From the NCBI GenBank assembly GCA_028066355.1, contig JALCBP010000003.1:62001-126000 (forward strand): 64,000 nt of DNA, read 5' to 3'. Source of the stretch: UBA1268 sp002694955. GTDB taxonomy: Bacteria > Planctomycetota > Planctomycetia > Pirellulales > UBA1268. How positions within the stretch are numbered: position 1 is the first letter of the stretch; every line of letters begins with the position of its first letter. Below, in pieces: positions 15,425-24,153 of this stretch. The position numbers were made by a program, and so were the translations under genes. The notes under the pieces were generated by a model. It saw only the letters and a list, made by a program, of their open reading frames with translations, searched no databases and had not been told where the DNA came from.

Positions 15425-16456
15425 TCATGCAGCTTGGCTGCCACGAAGCTGCTTTCCTTTGAGAATGAGTTCCTGTTGAGCAAGTCTCATGTCGTTCTCG
15501 ACCATCATTGTGACGAGTTGATCAAAGCTTGTTTCTGGTTTCCATCCCAACTGCTCGCATGCCTTGGTAGAGTCACCAAGAAGGAGTTCAACTTCAGCGG
15601 GACGGTAATAGCGAGGATCAATTTCAACATGATCTTCGTAGTTGAGTCCAAGCTGACTAAAGGTTTTCTTACAGAAGTCTCGAACAGAATAGAGTTCATT
15701 TGTTGCAACAACATAGTCATCAGGAGTTTCCTGTTGAAGCATGCGCCACATTGCTTCTACGTAGTCACCTGCAAAACCCCAATCTCGTTTTGCATCAAGG
15801 TTGCCGAGATACAGTTTTTCTTGAAGACCTAGTTTAATACGAGTTGCTCCACGTGTGATTTTTCGAGTAACAAAGGTCTCGCCACGTCTCGGGCTTTCAT
15901 GATTGAAAAGAATGCCACATGATGCGTGCAGGTCATAACTCTCGCGATAGTTGATAGTAATCCAGTGGCTATACACCTTTGCGACGCCGTAAGGGCTACG
16001 CGGATAAAATGGAGTCGTTTCCTTCTGAGGAGTCTCAACTACTTTCCCGAACATTTCAGAACTTGAGGCCTGATAAAAACGAATTTGACAACCGGTATCG
16101 TCCTGTACATCCCGAATGGCTTCCAAGAGACGCAACGTACCTACAGCAGTTACGTCAGCGGTATATGTAGGTTGATCAAAACTGACTCGAACATGACTTT
16201 GAGCAGCCAAGTTATAGACTTCGTGTGGTTCGATTTCTCTGAGCAGTCGCATTAACCCATTGCCGTCTGCAAGATCACCATAGTGCAGGTGTAGCTGCGG
16301 ATTATCACCAAAAATTAGATGTTCTATTCTCTCTGTTCCGAATGTACTCGAGCGTCGTCGTAGGCCATGTACTTCATACCCCTTAGCCAACAGCAGTTCT
16401 GCCAAATACGAACCATCTTGACCAGTTACTCCAGTGATAAGGGCTCGTTGCGACAT
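15425..16456 (-). CDS. gmd: GDP-mannose 4,6-dehydratase
   Basis: Converts GDP-mannose to GDP-4-keto-6-deoxymannose, precursor of fucose, rhamnose and related sugars. 343 residues. Diagnostic parts: GVTGQDGSYLAELLL, LRRRSSTF (NADP-binding), HYGDLADGNGL, NLAAQSHVRVSF, ASSSEMFG, YGVAK (YxxxK), ILFNHESPRRGETFVTRKI and KRDWGFAGDYVEAMW. All catalytic residues appear present. The second enzyme of the GDP-fucose route (fcl/wcaG) is not adjacent, so the final sugar is undetermined. Confidence 0.96.
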   Translation of the reverse strand: MSQRALITGVTGQDGSYLAELLLAKGYEVHGLRRRSSTFGTERIEHLIFGDNPQLHLHYGDLADGNGLMRLLREIEPHEVYNLAAQSHVRVSFDQPTYTADVTAVGTLRLLEAIRDVQDDTGCQIRFYQASSSEMFGKVVETPQKETTPFYPRSPYGVAKVYSHWITINYRESYDLHASCGILFNHESPRRGETFVTRKITRGATRIKLGLQEKLYLGNLDAKRDWGFAGDYVEAMWRMLQQETPDDYVVATNELYSVRDFCKKTFSQLGLNYEDHVEIDPRYYRPAEVELLLGDSTKACEQLGWKPETSFDQLVTMMVENDMRLAQQELILKGKQLRGSQAA

Positions 16457-16621
16457 CTAATTTCCTTTTTACCAAGAAGCGAACAACGTAGAATTTTGCA
16501 GTCAGAACAAAGCAGAATTCCACAATATGGGCGGAAAATATCAATTTAATGTTCTGAGTGACAGAGTAATTTCTGCGTCGTTAAACCGATTTTTGCATAA
16601 ATAATCGCTTCTCGTCTTCAG

Positions 16622-17821
16622 TCACCGCTCGAGCACTGTCTTGTAGACATCAGCATATCCCTTGGCAGCCGCCTGCCAGGAATAGGTAGCGGCATGCTTT
16701 CGGCTACGGATTGCTGATTGCGGATCGCTTTGGAAAGCGCTCAAAGCATTCTGGACAGTCATGGCCATTTCAACAGGTTCGTAAGAAGGAAAGAGCATCC
16801 CACTTTCACCAGCAACCTCTGGAAGACTTGTACGATTGGATATGGCAACAGGTTTCCCGCATTGCATGGCCTCGAGCACTGGAAATCCAAATCCCTCGGT
16901 CAAGGACGGAAAGGCGAATACTTCACAGTTTTGATACAACCAGGCCCTCTCCGTATCAGAGATGATACCAGGCAGAAGCACCTGGCTTGTGAGATTGGAT
17001 TGCTTTATCGATTGAATAACCTTTCTCCCGTAAGGCGTATCCTTTTTACCAGCTATAACGAGTTTATAGTCTGGCAAGTGCTTCATCATTTCAATCAACG
17101 TGTGAAAATTTTTGTGCTGAAGAAAGTTTCCAATAGAAAAAATAAATGGACTCTTCGGTGTCCAAGAAGGTTGATTATGGATAATTTCAGAAGGTGGTGT
17201 CAGTCCGTTTGGAACAACATGAATGTCCTTGGATCCAACATCAATATGTTTAGCCAAATCAGTGGCTGTATATTTTGAAACAGTGACAATAGCAGTTGCC
17301 CGCGTCACGAGTTTTTGAATGCGGGCAAGCCGCTGGTGAATTCGTTCCTGCTGATAATTACAATCTGTCATGTGTAAAAAATTCAGATCGTGTACGGTTA
17401 GCACAACAGGCATTTGGTCATCGAACGGTAAATACTTTGATGTCTGATGAGTTACATGCCAGAGCCCAGGCCCACCGTCTTTTTTAAAGTGACGGCCAAT
17501 AGGCCGTACCCACCGCTGAAAACTCTCTTTATTCCACGGATGAACTTTTATGCTGCCGTACTTGGCATTTGGGGTACCAGCAAAATAGTGATCACACTTC
17601 TCGGGCAGAAAGAAGACAGGCTCAAAACAATTATCGGACCGAGCAAGTAGTTCCTGAGCAAGGTAAAGAGAGAACCGACCTAGACCACAGTTGATATGAC
17701 GAAGTTTCTCAAGATCGATAACTACGCGAGGCATTGTGTCAGGTTGGTTCGTACTCGTGTCGAACAGCGCACCGGTGAGACGTGTCGAATTCATGAATAA
17801 GCTAGTCAGAACTGAGAACAC
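16622..17821 (-). CDS. Glycosyltransferase family 4 (GT-B)
   Basis: 399 residues with the GT-B fold of family 4. The N-terminal domain contains VVIDLEKLRHINCGLGRFS. The C-terminal Rossmann domain shows FIFSIGNFLQHKNFHTLIEMM, VIAGKKDTPYG, LLPGIISDTERAWLYQNCEVFAFPS and the E-x7-E signature TEGFGFPVLEAMQCGKPVA (donor binding). Close in design to mannosyl/rhamnosyl transferases of exopolysaccharide clusters. First of three minus-strand genes with gmd and an epimerase. The start could be at the later Met before PRVVIDLEKL, because the first 28 residues are not conserved in the family. Confidence 0.9.
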   Translation of the reverse strand: MFSVLTSLFMNSTRLTGALFDTSTNQPDTMPRVVIDLEKLRHINCGLGRFSLYLAQELLARSDNCFEPVFFLPEKCDHYFAGTPNAKYGSIKVHPWNKESFQRWVRPIGRHFKKDGGPGLWHVTHQTSKYLPFDDQMPVVLTVHDLNFLHMTDCNYQQERIHQRLARIQKLVTRATAIVTVSKYTATDLAKHIDVGSKDIHVVPNGLTPPSEIIHNQPSWTPKSPFIFSIGNFLQHKNFHTLIEMMKHLPDYKLVIAGKKDTPYGRKVIQSIKQSNLTSQVLLPGIISDTERAWLYQNCEVFAFPSLTEGFGFPVLEAMQCGKPVAISNRTSLPEVAGESGMLFPSYEPVEMAMTVQNALSAFQSDPQSAIRSRKHAATYSWQAAAKGYADVYKTVLER

Positions 17822-18038
17822 TTACTAAGCAGCACTATTTCAGTTTTTTCACGCGCATGAAAGATGGATTTCATCCACGTGACGGATTTTTGAATAGAGG
17901 GAGTTTCCTGCGAGAAACTGCTTACTGTTGGAACAGAATGACTTCCGTGCCATATTGTATTTACGTGATAGACAATTATGGCTGAGGTGCTCCAGCTTCG
18001 GTCAGGTCCTTAATATTCGATTGTCAGAGAAGGCAGCC

Positions 18039-19223
18039 ATGAAAATCCATGAATTTCAAGCGAAAGAACTCTTGCGGGCCGCGGGTGTGCCGGTCTTGAA
18101 AGGAAAGGTTGTCCACACTCCCGAGGCAGCAGCAGATGCATTTGAGTCCCTTGGTAGTCCAGTCTGTGCGGTGAAAGCTCAAATTCATGCAGGCGGCCGT
18201 GGGAAGGGGTACGTAGAGGGGTCGGAACAACGAGGTGTTGAACTGGCCAAGTCAGCAGATGATGCTTCTCGAATTGCAAAGGCTCTTCTCAACAAAACAC
18301 TTGTGACTATTCAAACGGGGCCGGAGGGCCAGCTTGTCAGACAGGTATTCGTTGAAAGTGGCTGTGATATTCAGCAAGAACTTTACTGTGCCATTCTTGT
18401 AGATCGAGCGGCGGGATCCCCCGTTCTCATCGCCAGTACTGCTGGTGGAATGGATATTGAAGAAGTAGCAGAGAAGACACCAGAGTTGATTCTTTCAGAA
18501 CCATTTGATCCGGATCGCGGACTTGGTGCCTATCAGGCTCGTCTCATGGCGTCGAAACTTGGCCTACCAACAGCGAGTTGGCGATATGCAGTGCAATTTT
18601 TTCAGTCTCTGTGTAACGCGTTTGTTGCACTCGACGCATCATTATTGGAAATCAATCCATTCGTGCTCACTGGAGATGGAACGCTGGTAGCTCTCGATGC
18701 AAAAATGACATTTGATGACAACGCCATATTTCGTCACAAAGATGTCCTCGCACTCCGTGATGAATCTGAAGAAGAACCAGCAGAAATACGAGCAGATGCT
18801 GCAGGATTATCTTATGTAAAACTCAGTGGAGAAATAGGCTGTCTTGTGAATGGTGCTGGTCTCGCTATGAGTACTATGGACCTTGTTAAGTTTCATGGTG
18901 GTGAGCCAGCGAATTTCCTTGATGTTGGAGGCGGAGCAAATGTTGAACAGGTCACCGAGGCTTTTCAGATAATTCTTTCAGATAGCAATGTGAAGGCAAT
19001 ATTAGTCAACATTTTTGGGGGCATCATGAGATGTACAACAATCGCAAACGCCCTCGTAGAAGCATCCAAAACGATAGGATTCACCGTCCCTCTTGTGGTC
19101 CGGCTGGAAGGCACTGAAGTTGAAGAAGGAAAAAAGATTCTTGCCGCGAGCGGCACCTCAATCATCACAGCAGATGGGCTTACCGATGCTGCTCAAAAAG
19201 TGGTTGATTCAATTAAAGCGTAA
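18039..19223 (+). CDS. sucC: Succinyl-CoA synthetase (ADP-forming), beta subunit
   Basis: TCA-cycle enzyme making ATP from succinyl-CoA with SucD. About 394 residues from the ATG of MKIHEFQAKELL, which is the universal start of the family and is preceded by GAGAAGG; a frame extension upstream is not used. ATP-grasp part with VKAQIHAGGRGKG, then EINPFVLTGDGTLVALDAKM (metal-binding Asn/Asp), SGEIGCLVNGAGLAM, DVGGGA and VNIFGGIMRC (CoA-ligase domain). sucD follows after 46 bp. Confidence 0.97.
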   Translation: MKIHEFQAKELLRAAGVPVLKGKVVHTPEAAADAFESLGSPVCAVKAQIHAGGRGKGYVEGSEQRGVELAKSADDASRIAKALLNKTLVTIQTGPEGQLVRQVFVESGCDIQQELYCAILVDRAAGSPVLIASTAGGMDIEEVAEKTPELILSEPFDPDRGLGAYQARLMASKLGLPTASWRYAVQFFQSLCNAFVALDASLLEINPFVLTGDGTLVALDAKMTFDDNAIFRHKDVLALRDESEEEPAEIRADAAGLSYVKLSGEIGCLVNGAGLAMSTMDLVKFHGGEPANFLDVGGGANVEQVTEAFQIILSDSNVKAILVNIFGGIMRCTTIANALVEASKTIGFTVPLVVRLEGTEVEEGKKILAASGTSIITADGLTDAAQKVVDSIKA

Positions 19224-19269
19224 GCACTGTTTTTAATCATTGTACCTCTCTAGCTAATAGCAAATTTTT

Positions 19270-20148
19270 ATGAGCATTCTTGTTAATCGTGATACACGTG
19301 TCATCTGCCAGGGAATCACAGGAAAAGTTGGTGAATTTCATACCCGAGGTTGCCTAGAGTATGGAACGAGAATGGTCGGTGGTGTTACTCCGGGTAAAGG
19401 AGGGGAAACGATTGCCGATCTTCCGGTGTTTAACACGGTTGCGGAGGCTCGTGACGCAACAGGTGCGAACGCAACCATGATTTTTGTTCCACCACCATTT
19501 GCAGCAGATGCGATTCTTGAGGCAGTTGCTGCTGAAATCGAACTCGTCATAGCAGTTACCGAAGGCATACCTGTGCTCGATATGGCACGAGTTTTACCAG
19601 TTCTTGAAAATTCTAAAAGTCGACTTATCGGTCCAAACTGTCCAGGAGTTATTACTCCTGGACAATGTAAGATTGGAATTATGCCAGGTTATATCCATGC
19701 ACCGGGTAACGTTGGCGTGATGAGTCGTTCCGGTACGCTTACGTATGAAGCAGTGTGGCAACTTACACAACTTGGTCACGGACAGAGTACGTGTGTTGGC
19801 CTTGGTGGTGATCCTTTGGTCGGATCAAGCTTTATAGATATCTTGGCACTCTTTGAACAAGATGATGATACGCATGCTATTTTGATGATGGGTGAGATAG
19901 GCGGCTCAGCTGAAGAAGAAGCTGCGGCGTACGTAAAAGAACATGTCACAAAGCCTGTCGCAGCCTTTATAGCTGGTCGTACAGCTCCTCCTGGGAAACG
20001 TATGGGGCATGCTGGTGCGATTATTTCGGGAGGTAAGGGTACCGCAGAGGCCAAGTTAGAAGCACTTCGAGATGCTGGAATTGAGATTGCAGAGACTCCA
20101 GCTGATATGGGGGCAGCAATGGTTCGTGCAATGCAGCCAAAATCTTGA
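19270..20148 (+). CDS. sucD: Succinyl-CoA synthetase, alpha subunit
   Basis: 292 residues. CoA-binding Rossmann domain begins MSILVNRDTRVICQGITGKVG. Conserved ITEGIP (here VTEGIPVLDM), GPNCPGVITPGQCKIGIMPG, VGVMSRSGTLTYEAV, and GRTAPPGKRMGHAGAIISGGKGTA with the phosphorylated active-site His in GHAGA. Forms a heterodimer or heterotetramer with SucC. A 7-bp stem (TGATCGG/CCGATCA) overlaps the stop codon, but no T run follows. Confidence 0.97.
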   Translation: MSILVNRDTRVICQGITGKVGEFHTRGCLEYGTRMVGGVTPGKGGETIADLPVFNTVAEARDATGANATMIFVPPPFAADAILEAVAAEIELVIAVTEGIPVLDMARVLPVLENSKSRLIGPNCPGVITPGQCKIGIMPGYIHAPGNVGVMSRSGTLTYEAVWQLTQLGHGQSTCVGLGGDPLVGSSFIDILALFEQDDDTHAILMMGEIGGSAEEEAAAYVKEHVTKPVAAFIAGRTAPPGKRMGHAGAIISGGKGTAEAKLEALRDAGIEIAETPADMGAAMVRAMQPKS

Positions 20149-20261
20149 TCGGACACCGATCACAAATATTCTGTAATCAGCATGCAGCCCTTGCAATCAT
20201 TCTGAAAACTTCCATACCGCGATAGCTTCGGGAACCCGGTCATCAATATGTTGTGACCCAT

Positions 20262-21200
20262 CTATTCTGCTGAGTCAGTTGGGGCTGCATCAAGATTTAC
20301 AGGATCCACTTCTGTACTTTCAACTGGATAAAGATCTTCCCAAGTCGATTGATTCACGCGCCATCGCCACCAATTATTTTCTTTATATCTTTCCAGCAGA
20401 CCAACAAATCGGTTCAGATCATTGTCTTCCGGGGGGGCAATAAGTGCATTTTCCGTGAACTGGCGATCTTTATTCACGTCAAGATATACCAATTCATTGT
20501 CATCGCGTTGTTTATTGTTGTTTAAATCGACAAATGGTTCACTCCAAATATTTGGTGGTGGCGGAACAAAAGGGGAAGGAGTTTGCCCTGCTGGCAGGTC
20601 TTTTGGTTCAGGTGGAAGTGGTTTCTCAGGGTATTGTGGAGTGCCATTTTCACTGCTAACGGTCGGCCAAACTTCTCCGTTGAGTAGCAGATTTCGTTTT
20701 TCACTATCGGGCTCAATAATGCGTGCGAAGGTTCGTAATAACGGCGTACCCAAATCGAGTTGGAGTTCCGAGTGGTTTATTTCATAACTTTCCGGAAGTG
20801 GCATGAGTGAGAGAGCGATAAGAATACCTCCTGAAGCGATGTAGCCTGCAGCCCCACCAACAAAAGCGCCACCAATTTTGTCAATCATCGAAAGAAGAGG
20901 AATCGATTCACTAGAGATATATTTTTCGACGAGCATGTGAACACCAACAGTTGTTCCTATCAACAGAATTAATACAGCGATGGGAAACGCGTAGCTAGGA
21001 GGCATATCAACGGCAATGAGAACTTCTGTAATCATTGGGGTGAAAGTTAATGTCACGACAAAGGATACGACAGCCTGCATTCCAGCAAGTACTGATCGAA
21101 ACATTCCATGCATAAACCCATACGCAATAAAGCCAAGCACAATGGCAACGGCAAGGAGACTAGCCAACGTTTGAAAAATTCCGGCCAAAGGTAGCATCAT
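20262..21200 (-). CDS. CvpA-like membrane protein with DxNNN-type calcium-loop tail
   Basis: 312 residues. The first 140 contain four hydrophobic helices in the arrangement of the CvpA (colicin V production) family, including the Gly-rich GFMHGMFRSV and DKIGGAFVGGAAGYIASG helices. A Pro-rich linker follows (about 195-225). Then comes an acidic segment, DLNNNKQRDDNE and DVNKDRQFTE, which looks like two dockerin/EF-hand-type DxNxD loops in tandem. The C-terminus contains an aromatic stretch, NNWWRWRVN. Located 41 bp after the GspE/PilB-like ATPase gene and probably cotranscribed. No function is proven for either part; the pairing with a secretion-type ATPase suggests an envelope role. Confidence 0.78.
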   Translation of the reverse strand: MMLPLAGIFQTLASLLAVAIVLGFIAYGFMHGMFRSVLAGMQAVVSFVVTLTFTPMITEVLIAVDMPPSYAFPIAVLILLIGTTVGVHMLVEKYISSESIPLLSMIDKIGGAFVGGAAGYIASGGILIALSLMPLPESYEINHSELQLDLGTPLLRTFARIIEPDSEKRNLLLNGEVWPTVSSENGTPQYPEKPLPPEPKDLPAGQTPSPFVPPPPNIWSEPFVDLNNNKQRDDNELVYLDVNKDRQFTENALIAPPEDNDLNRFVGLLERYKENNWWRWRVNQSTWEDLYPVESTEVDPVNLDAAPTDSAE

Positions 21201-21241
21201 TCGACTTTCTTACGTAATGAAACTTTCATACTGGTGTGACG

Positions 21242-22882
21242 TTATTTTGCGACCCGCATAACCTCATTGAGACTTGTAATTCCAGCAACCACTTTTCGAA
21301 TTCCAGACTGCTTGAGCGTTTTCATTCCAGATTTCCGTCCAGCTTGTCGTATTTCCTGAATTGATGGTCGACCCACTAACAAGTCTCGTATGTTGGAATC
21401 GAAGACAAGCAATTCATGAATTCCGGTACGGCCTCGGTATCCTGTATCCAGACATGATGTGCATCCAACCTCCTTATAAAGCGATACTTGCTTTCCAGGA
21501 GGAAGACCAAGTTTTTGCAAAAATTCAGTGGGAGGGGTGTATGCTTCTTTACACCTTTTACAGAGTACTCGTAGAAGACGCTGTGCGAGTACAGCTGAAA
21601 CTGACGACTGTATCAGTGTTGTATCTATTCCGATATCAAGAAGCCGAGTGATTGTCGTAGCTGAGTCGTTCGCGTGCAGGGTTGAAAAAACAAAATGTCC
21701 AGTCAGTGCAGCCTGCATGGCAATTTCAGCAGTTTCTTTATCTCGAATTTCTCCGACAAGAATAACATCCGGATCTTGCCTCAGAGTGGACCGAAGAATA
21801 TTGGCAAATGTGAGTTCTGCAGCAACATTGACAGCAGTCTGAGAGATGTTATCGAGTCGATATTCAATCGGATCCTCAATGGTGACAATATTTTTTGAAA
21901 AGACATCAAGTTCACCTAATGCCGTGTAGAGGGTCGTCGTTTTGCCTGATCCTGTAGGGCCACAAACGAGCATCATGCCATGGGGTTGGTGAATAATCTG
22001 ACGCATTTTCTTTGTGACAGACTCACTCATGCCGATGCCTTCGAGACCGTTTTTTACGATACCGCCATCCGAATCGAGGAGCCGCAGAGCCATTTTTTCA
22101 CCAAAGTTTGTCGGGCCCGAGGCTGCCCGGATGTCGAATTTGCGGCCTTCGAAGAGGACTGCAAATGTGCCGTCCTGTGGACGTCGTCGCTCGGCGATAT
22201 CCATATCAGAGAGCACTTTCAGAGCAGAAATCGAAGACTTCCCTTCTGCAGCCCAGAGTGTCGTGAGATTCTGCATGACACCGTCAACTCGACAACGCAC
22301 AGCCATCTCCTCACCACTTTTTGGTTCAAAGTGTATGTCAGTGGCTCCGTTCTTAATTGCCTTTTCAAACAAGTCCTGGACAACACGAACAGCTTTCGAT
22401 GCAGCCCGATCCATTCCTTTTCCCTGCCCCTCAATTGGTGAACCATCTTTTTTCAAGAGGACAACAGAACTGTCTTGCTTGCTGGAAGAAAGTTGTTTCA
22501 TTGATCTGTCGAGGAGAGACTCAACGTCATCAATCCCTAGGCTTTGAGCAAGCTTGATCAAAACCTTTTTCAAAAAGGCAACACACAAGATACGTTCTTG
22601 CGCCGGTGCCTTCTTGTCTCTTGTAAAGGTGTAGAAAAAGAGAGCAGCAATAAATCCAACAGCAAAAACAGGAGTTGCGGAAAGCCCCCACATAACAGTT
22701 ACTAGGAAAAAGACAGCACCAAAACAGACAGAAGCTAATGGCCACGACGACTCACCAAAAATCAGCTCAGAGTCAGAGGCTATCCATACAGAGGCAGATG
22801 CCCATATGACGCTGAGCAAAACCCATAGGCCACCAAGCCAGAAGATGCGGGTCAGGTTATCCGGGTTAATCCAAAAATCCAT
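21242..22882 (-). CDS. GspE/PilB-type secretion ATPase with N-terminal membrane helices
   Basis: 546 residues. The C-terminal 380 form a standard type II secretion/type IV pilus assembly ATPase: Walker A GPTGSGKT at 308-315, Asp box IEDPIEYR at about 335, Walker B DVILVGEIRD at 372-381, His box STLHANDSATT at 400-410, and a zinc-site Cys tetrad (Cys441, 444, 474, 477). The N-terminal cytoplasmic MshEN/N1E domain of typical GspE/PilB is missing. In its place are three hydrophobic segments (about 11-34, 48-68, 70-86), suggesting direct membrane anchoring. Two pilin-leader DUF1559 proteins elsewhere in the window are conceivable clients, but no pilus genes lie nearby. Confidence 0.92.
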   Translation of the reverse strand: MDFWINPDNLTRIFWLGGLWVLLSVIWASASVWIASDSELIFGESSWPLASVCFGAVFFLVTVMWGLSATPVFAVGFIAALFFYTFTRDKKAPAQERILCVAFLKKVLIKLAQSLGIDDVESLLDRSMKQLSSSKQDSSVVLLKKDGSPIEGQGKGMDRAASKAVRVVQDLFEKAIKNGATDIHFEPKSGEEMAVRCRVDGVMQNLTTLWAAEGKSSISALKVLSDMDIAERRRPQDGTFAVLFEGRKFDIRAASGPTNFGEKMALRLLDSDGGIVKNGLEGIGMSESVTKKMRQIIHQPHGMMLVCGPTGSGKTTTLYTALGELDVFSKNIVTIEDPIEYRLDNISQTAVNVAAELTFANILRSTLRQDPDVILVGEIRDKETAEIAMQAALTGHFVFSTLHANDSATTITRLLDIGIDTTLIQSSVSAVLAQRLLRVLCKRCKEAYTPPTEFLQKLGLPPGKQVSLYKEVGCTSCLDTGYRGRTGIHELLVFDSNIRDLLVGRPSIQEIRQAGRKSGMKTLKQSGIRKVVAGITSLNEVMRVAK

Positions 22883-23365
22883 TATGATTTTTCTAAGGGC
22901 ATGTTAAGAAAAAAGTACTACGCATTTGAATGTGTAAATGAGTTGTTGAACCATGCACTACTTGGTGTTATTGAAAATGTATTGCAATGTCGTTTTGATT
23001 CATACCATAAATTATTCGGTAAAAGTCTGGAATGAACGTTCTCACCCAACCAACAAAATAGTAGATTCGATATATTGTCAATACAACCTTCAAGAAACCT
23101 TCGATTGTGAAAAGAATAATTCTATTGTAGTAAACCACGACTACCTACGTGTTGACCGCCTTTTCTGATCGTGGATGTTTCTATGTAGCAGCCATGCATG
23201 TTGATGAGTTTTTAACTAGCACCCGACCAAAGTAAGATAATAATAGAGTCACAAAAGAGTGAACATTCCACTACACCGAATGAGAACTCATTGAAAACGA
23301 CACTTTCGTTCCTCGGCGACTTTTTGTCGCGTAATTGCCCCATGATATTCTGTTAAAAAACGTTG
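22883..23365. other. Intergenic, AT-rich, no gene seen
   Basis: About 480 bp between rsmG and the ATPase gene, both on the minus strand. It is AT-rich, with scattered short frames lacking any signature. It should carry the promoter of the ATPase-CvpA unit, but I cannot pick one with confidence. Confidence 0.5.
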
Positions 23366-24055
23366 TCACGCATTGTGCCGTTTTTTGATTTCGAGCAGGA
23401 CGCTTTGAGTATCTTTGCCAGGAATTGGCCAGTCCGCTATGCGACGCGCGGTCACTTTTTTTAGAAAACCTCGGTGGCGAGAGTCTCGTTTCTCGGCTTC
23501 CCATCGTGGCCCCTTGATTAGCAGAAGTCGTCCATAGACGCTACTGATCGGTTCAAACCAAGCAAGTAGTTTTGGGAGTGGAGCAACAGCTCGAATGATG
23601 AGTGTGTCAAATGGATGGCCCTGGCTGTTCATGTCGTGAGCAATCTGCTGAGCTGGTTGATGGTGAATCGTCAGAGACAGCTTGATTTCATCAAGAATAG
23701 ACCTTAGTGCTGCTATTCGTTTTGATGAAGTATCTGATAATTCAACTGTGAGATCACGACGCAGGATAGCCAATACGACACCCGGCACGCCGCCTCCTGT
23801 TCCGACGTCAAGAACCCGTTCGTTGGTCTTCATGAATGGGCATATGGCAGCAGTATCAATCACATCTCGCTGAACAAATTGTTGTACGTCAGTATGCCTG
23901 GTGAGATTAAGTCGATCATTCCACGACCATAAGCTTTTGGCATAGGCAGCCAGTTCAGGAATGACATCTTCGGGTAAGGTAAGGCTGAGTTGTTGTGCCT
24001 CTTTGCTTATTGCCTCAGCAAGAAAATTTGTTGATGGATTATGATGTATTTGCAT
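23366..24055 (-). CDS. rsmG: 16S rRNA (guanine(527)-N7)-methyltransferase
   Basis: 229 residues. Class I SAM-dependent methyltransferase: WNDRLNLTRHTD, RDVIDTAAI, VLDVGTGGGVPGVVLAI (SAM motif), ELSDTSSKRIAALR, IIRAVAPLPKLL and LLLIKGPRWEAE are the family landmarks of RsmG/GidB. Modifies G527 in the decoding region. It is not associated with mnmG or parAB here, unlike in many bacteria. Confidence 0.95.
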   Translation of the reverse strand: MQIHHNPSTNFLAEAISKEAQQLSLTLPEDVIPELAAYAKSLWSWNDRLNLTRHTDVQQFVQRDVIDTAAICPFMKTNERVLDVGTGGGVPGVVLAILRRDLTVELSDTSSKRIAALRSILDEIKLSLTIHHQPAQQIAHDMNSQGHPFDTLIIRAVAPLPKLLAWFEPISSVYGRLLLIKGPRWEAEKRDSRHRGFLKKVTARRIADWPIPGKDTQSVLLEIKKRHNA

Positions 24056-24153
24056 GAAGTTTCAACATCATTGAACTACAATACAGAGACAGATTAGTGA
24101 GAGCATCCGAACAAATTTCAAGAAGTGCTCATTCAAGTAATCCAGTGACGTAT

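Noticed and set aside
15242..15832. 196-codon plus-strand frame
   Set aside because: Antisense to the start of the epimerase gene and the end of gmd; no family features.
20146..20162. TGATCGG/CCGATCA hairpin over the sucD stop codon
   Set aside because: No T run and only 7 bp with a 3-nt loop; termination not supported.
22953..23168. 71-codon frame in the AT-rich gap
   Set aside because: No ribosome binding site, no recognisable domain and AT-driven composition; could not be supported.
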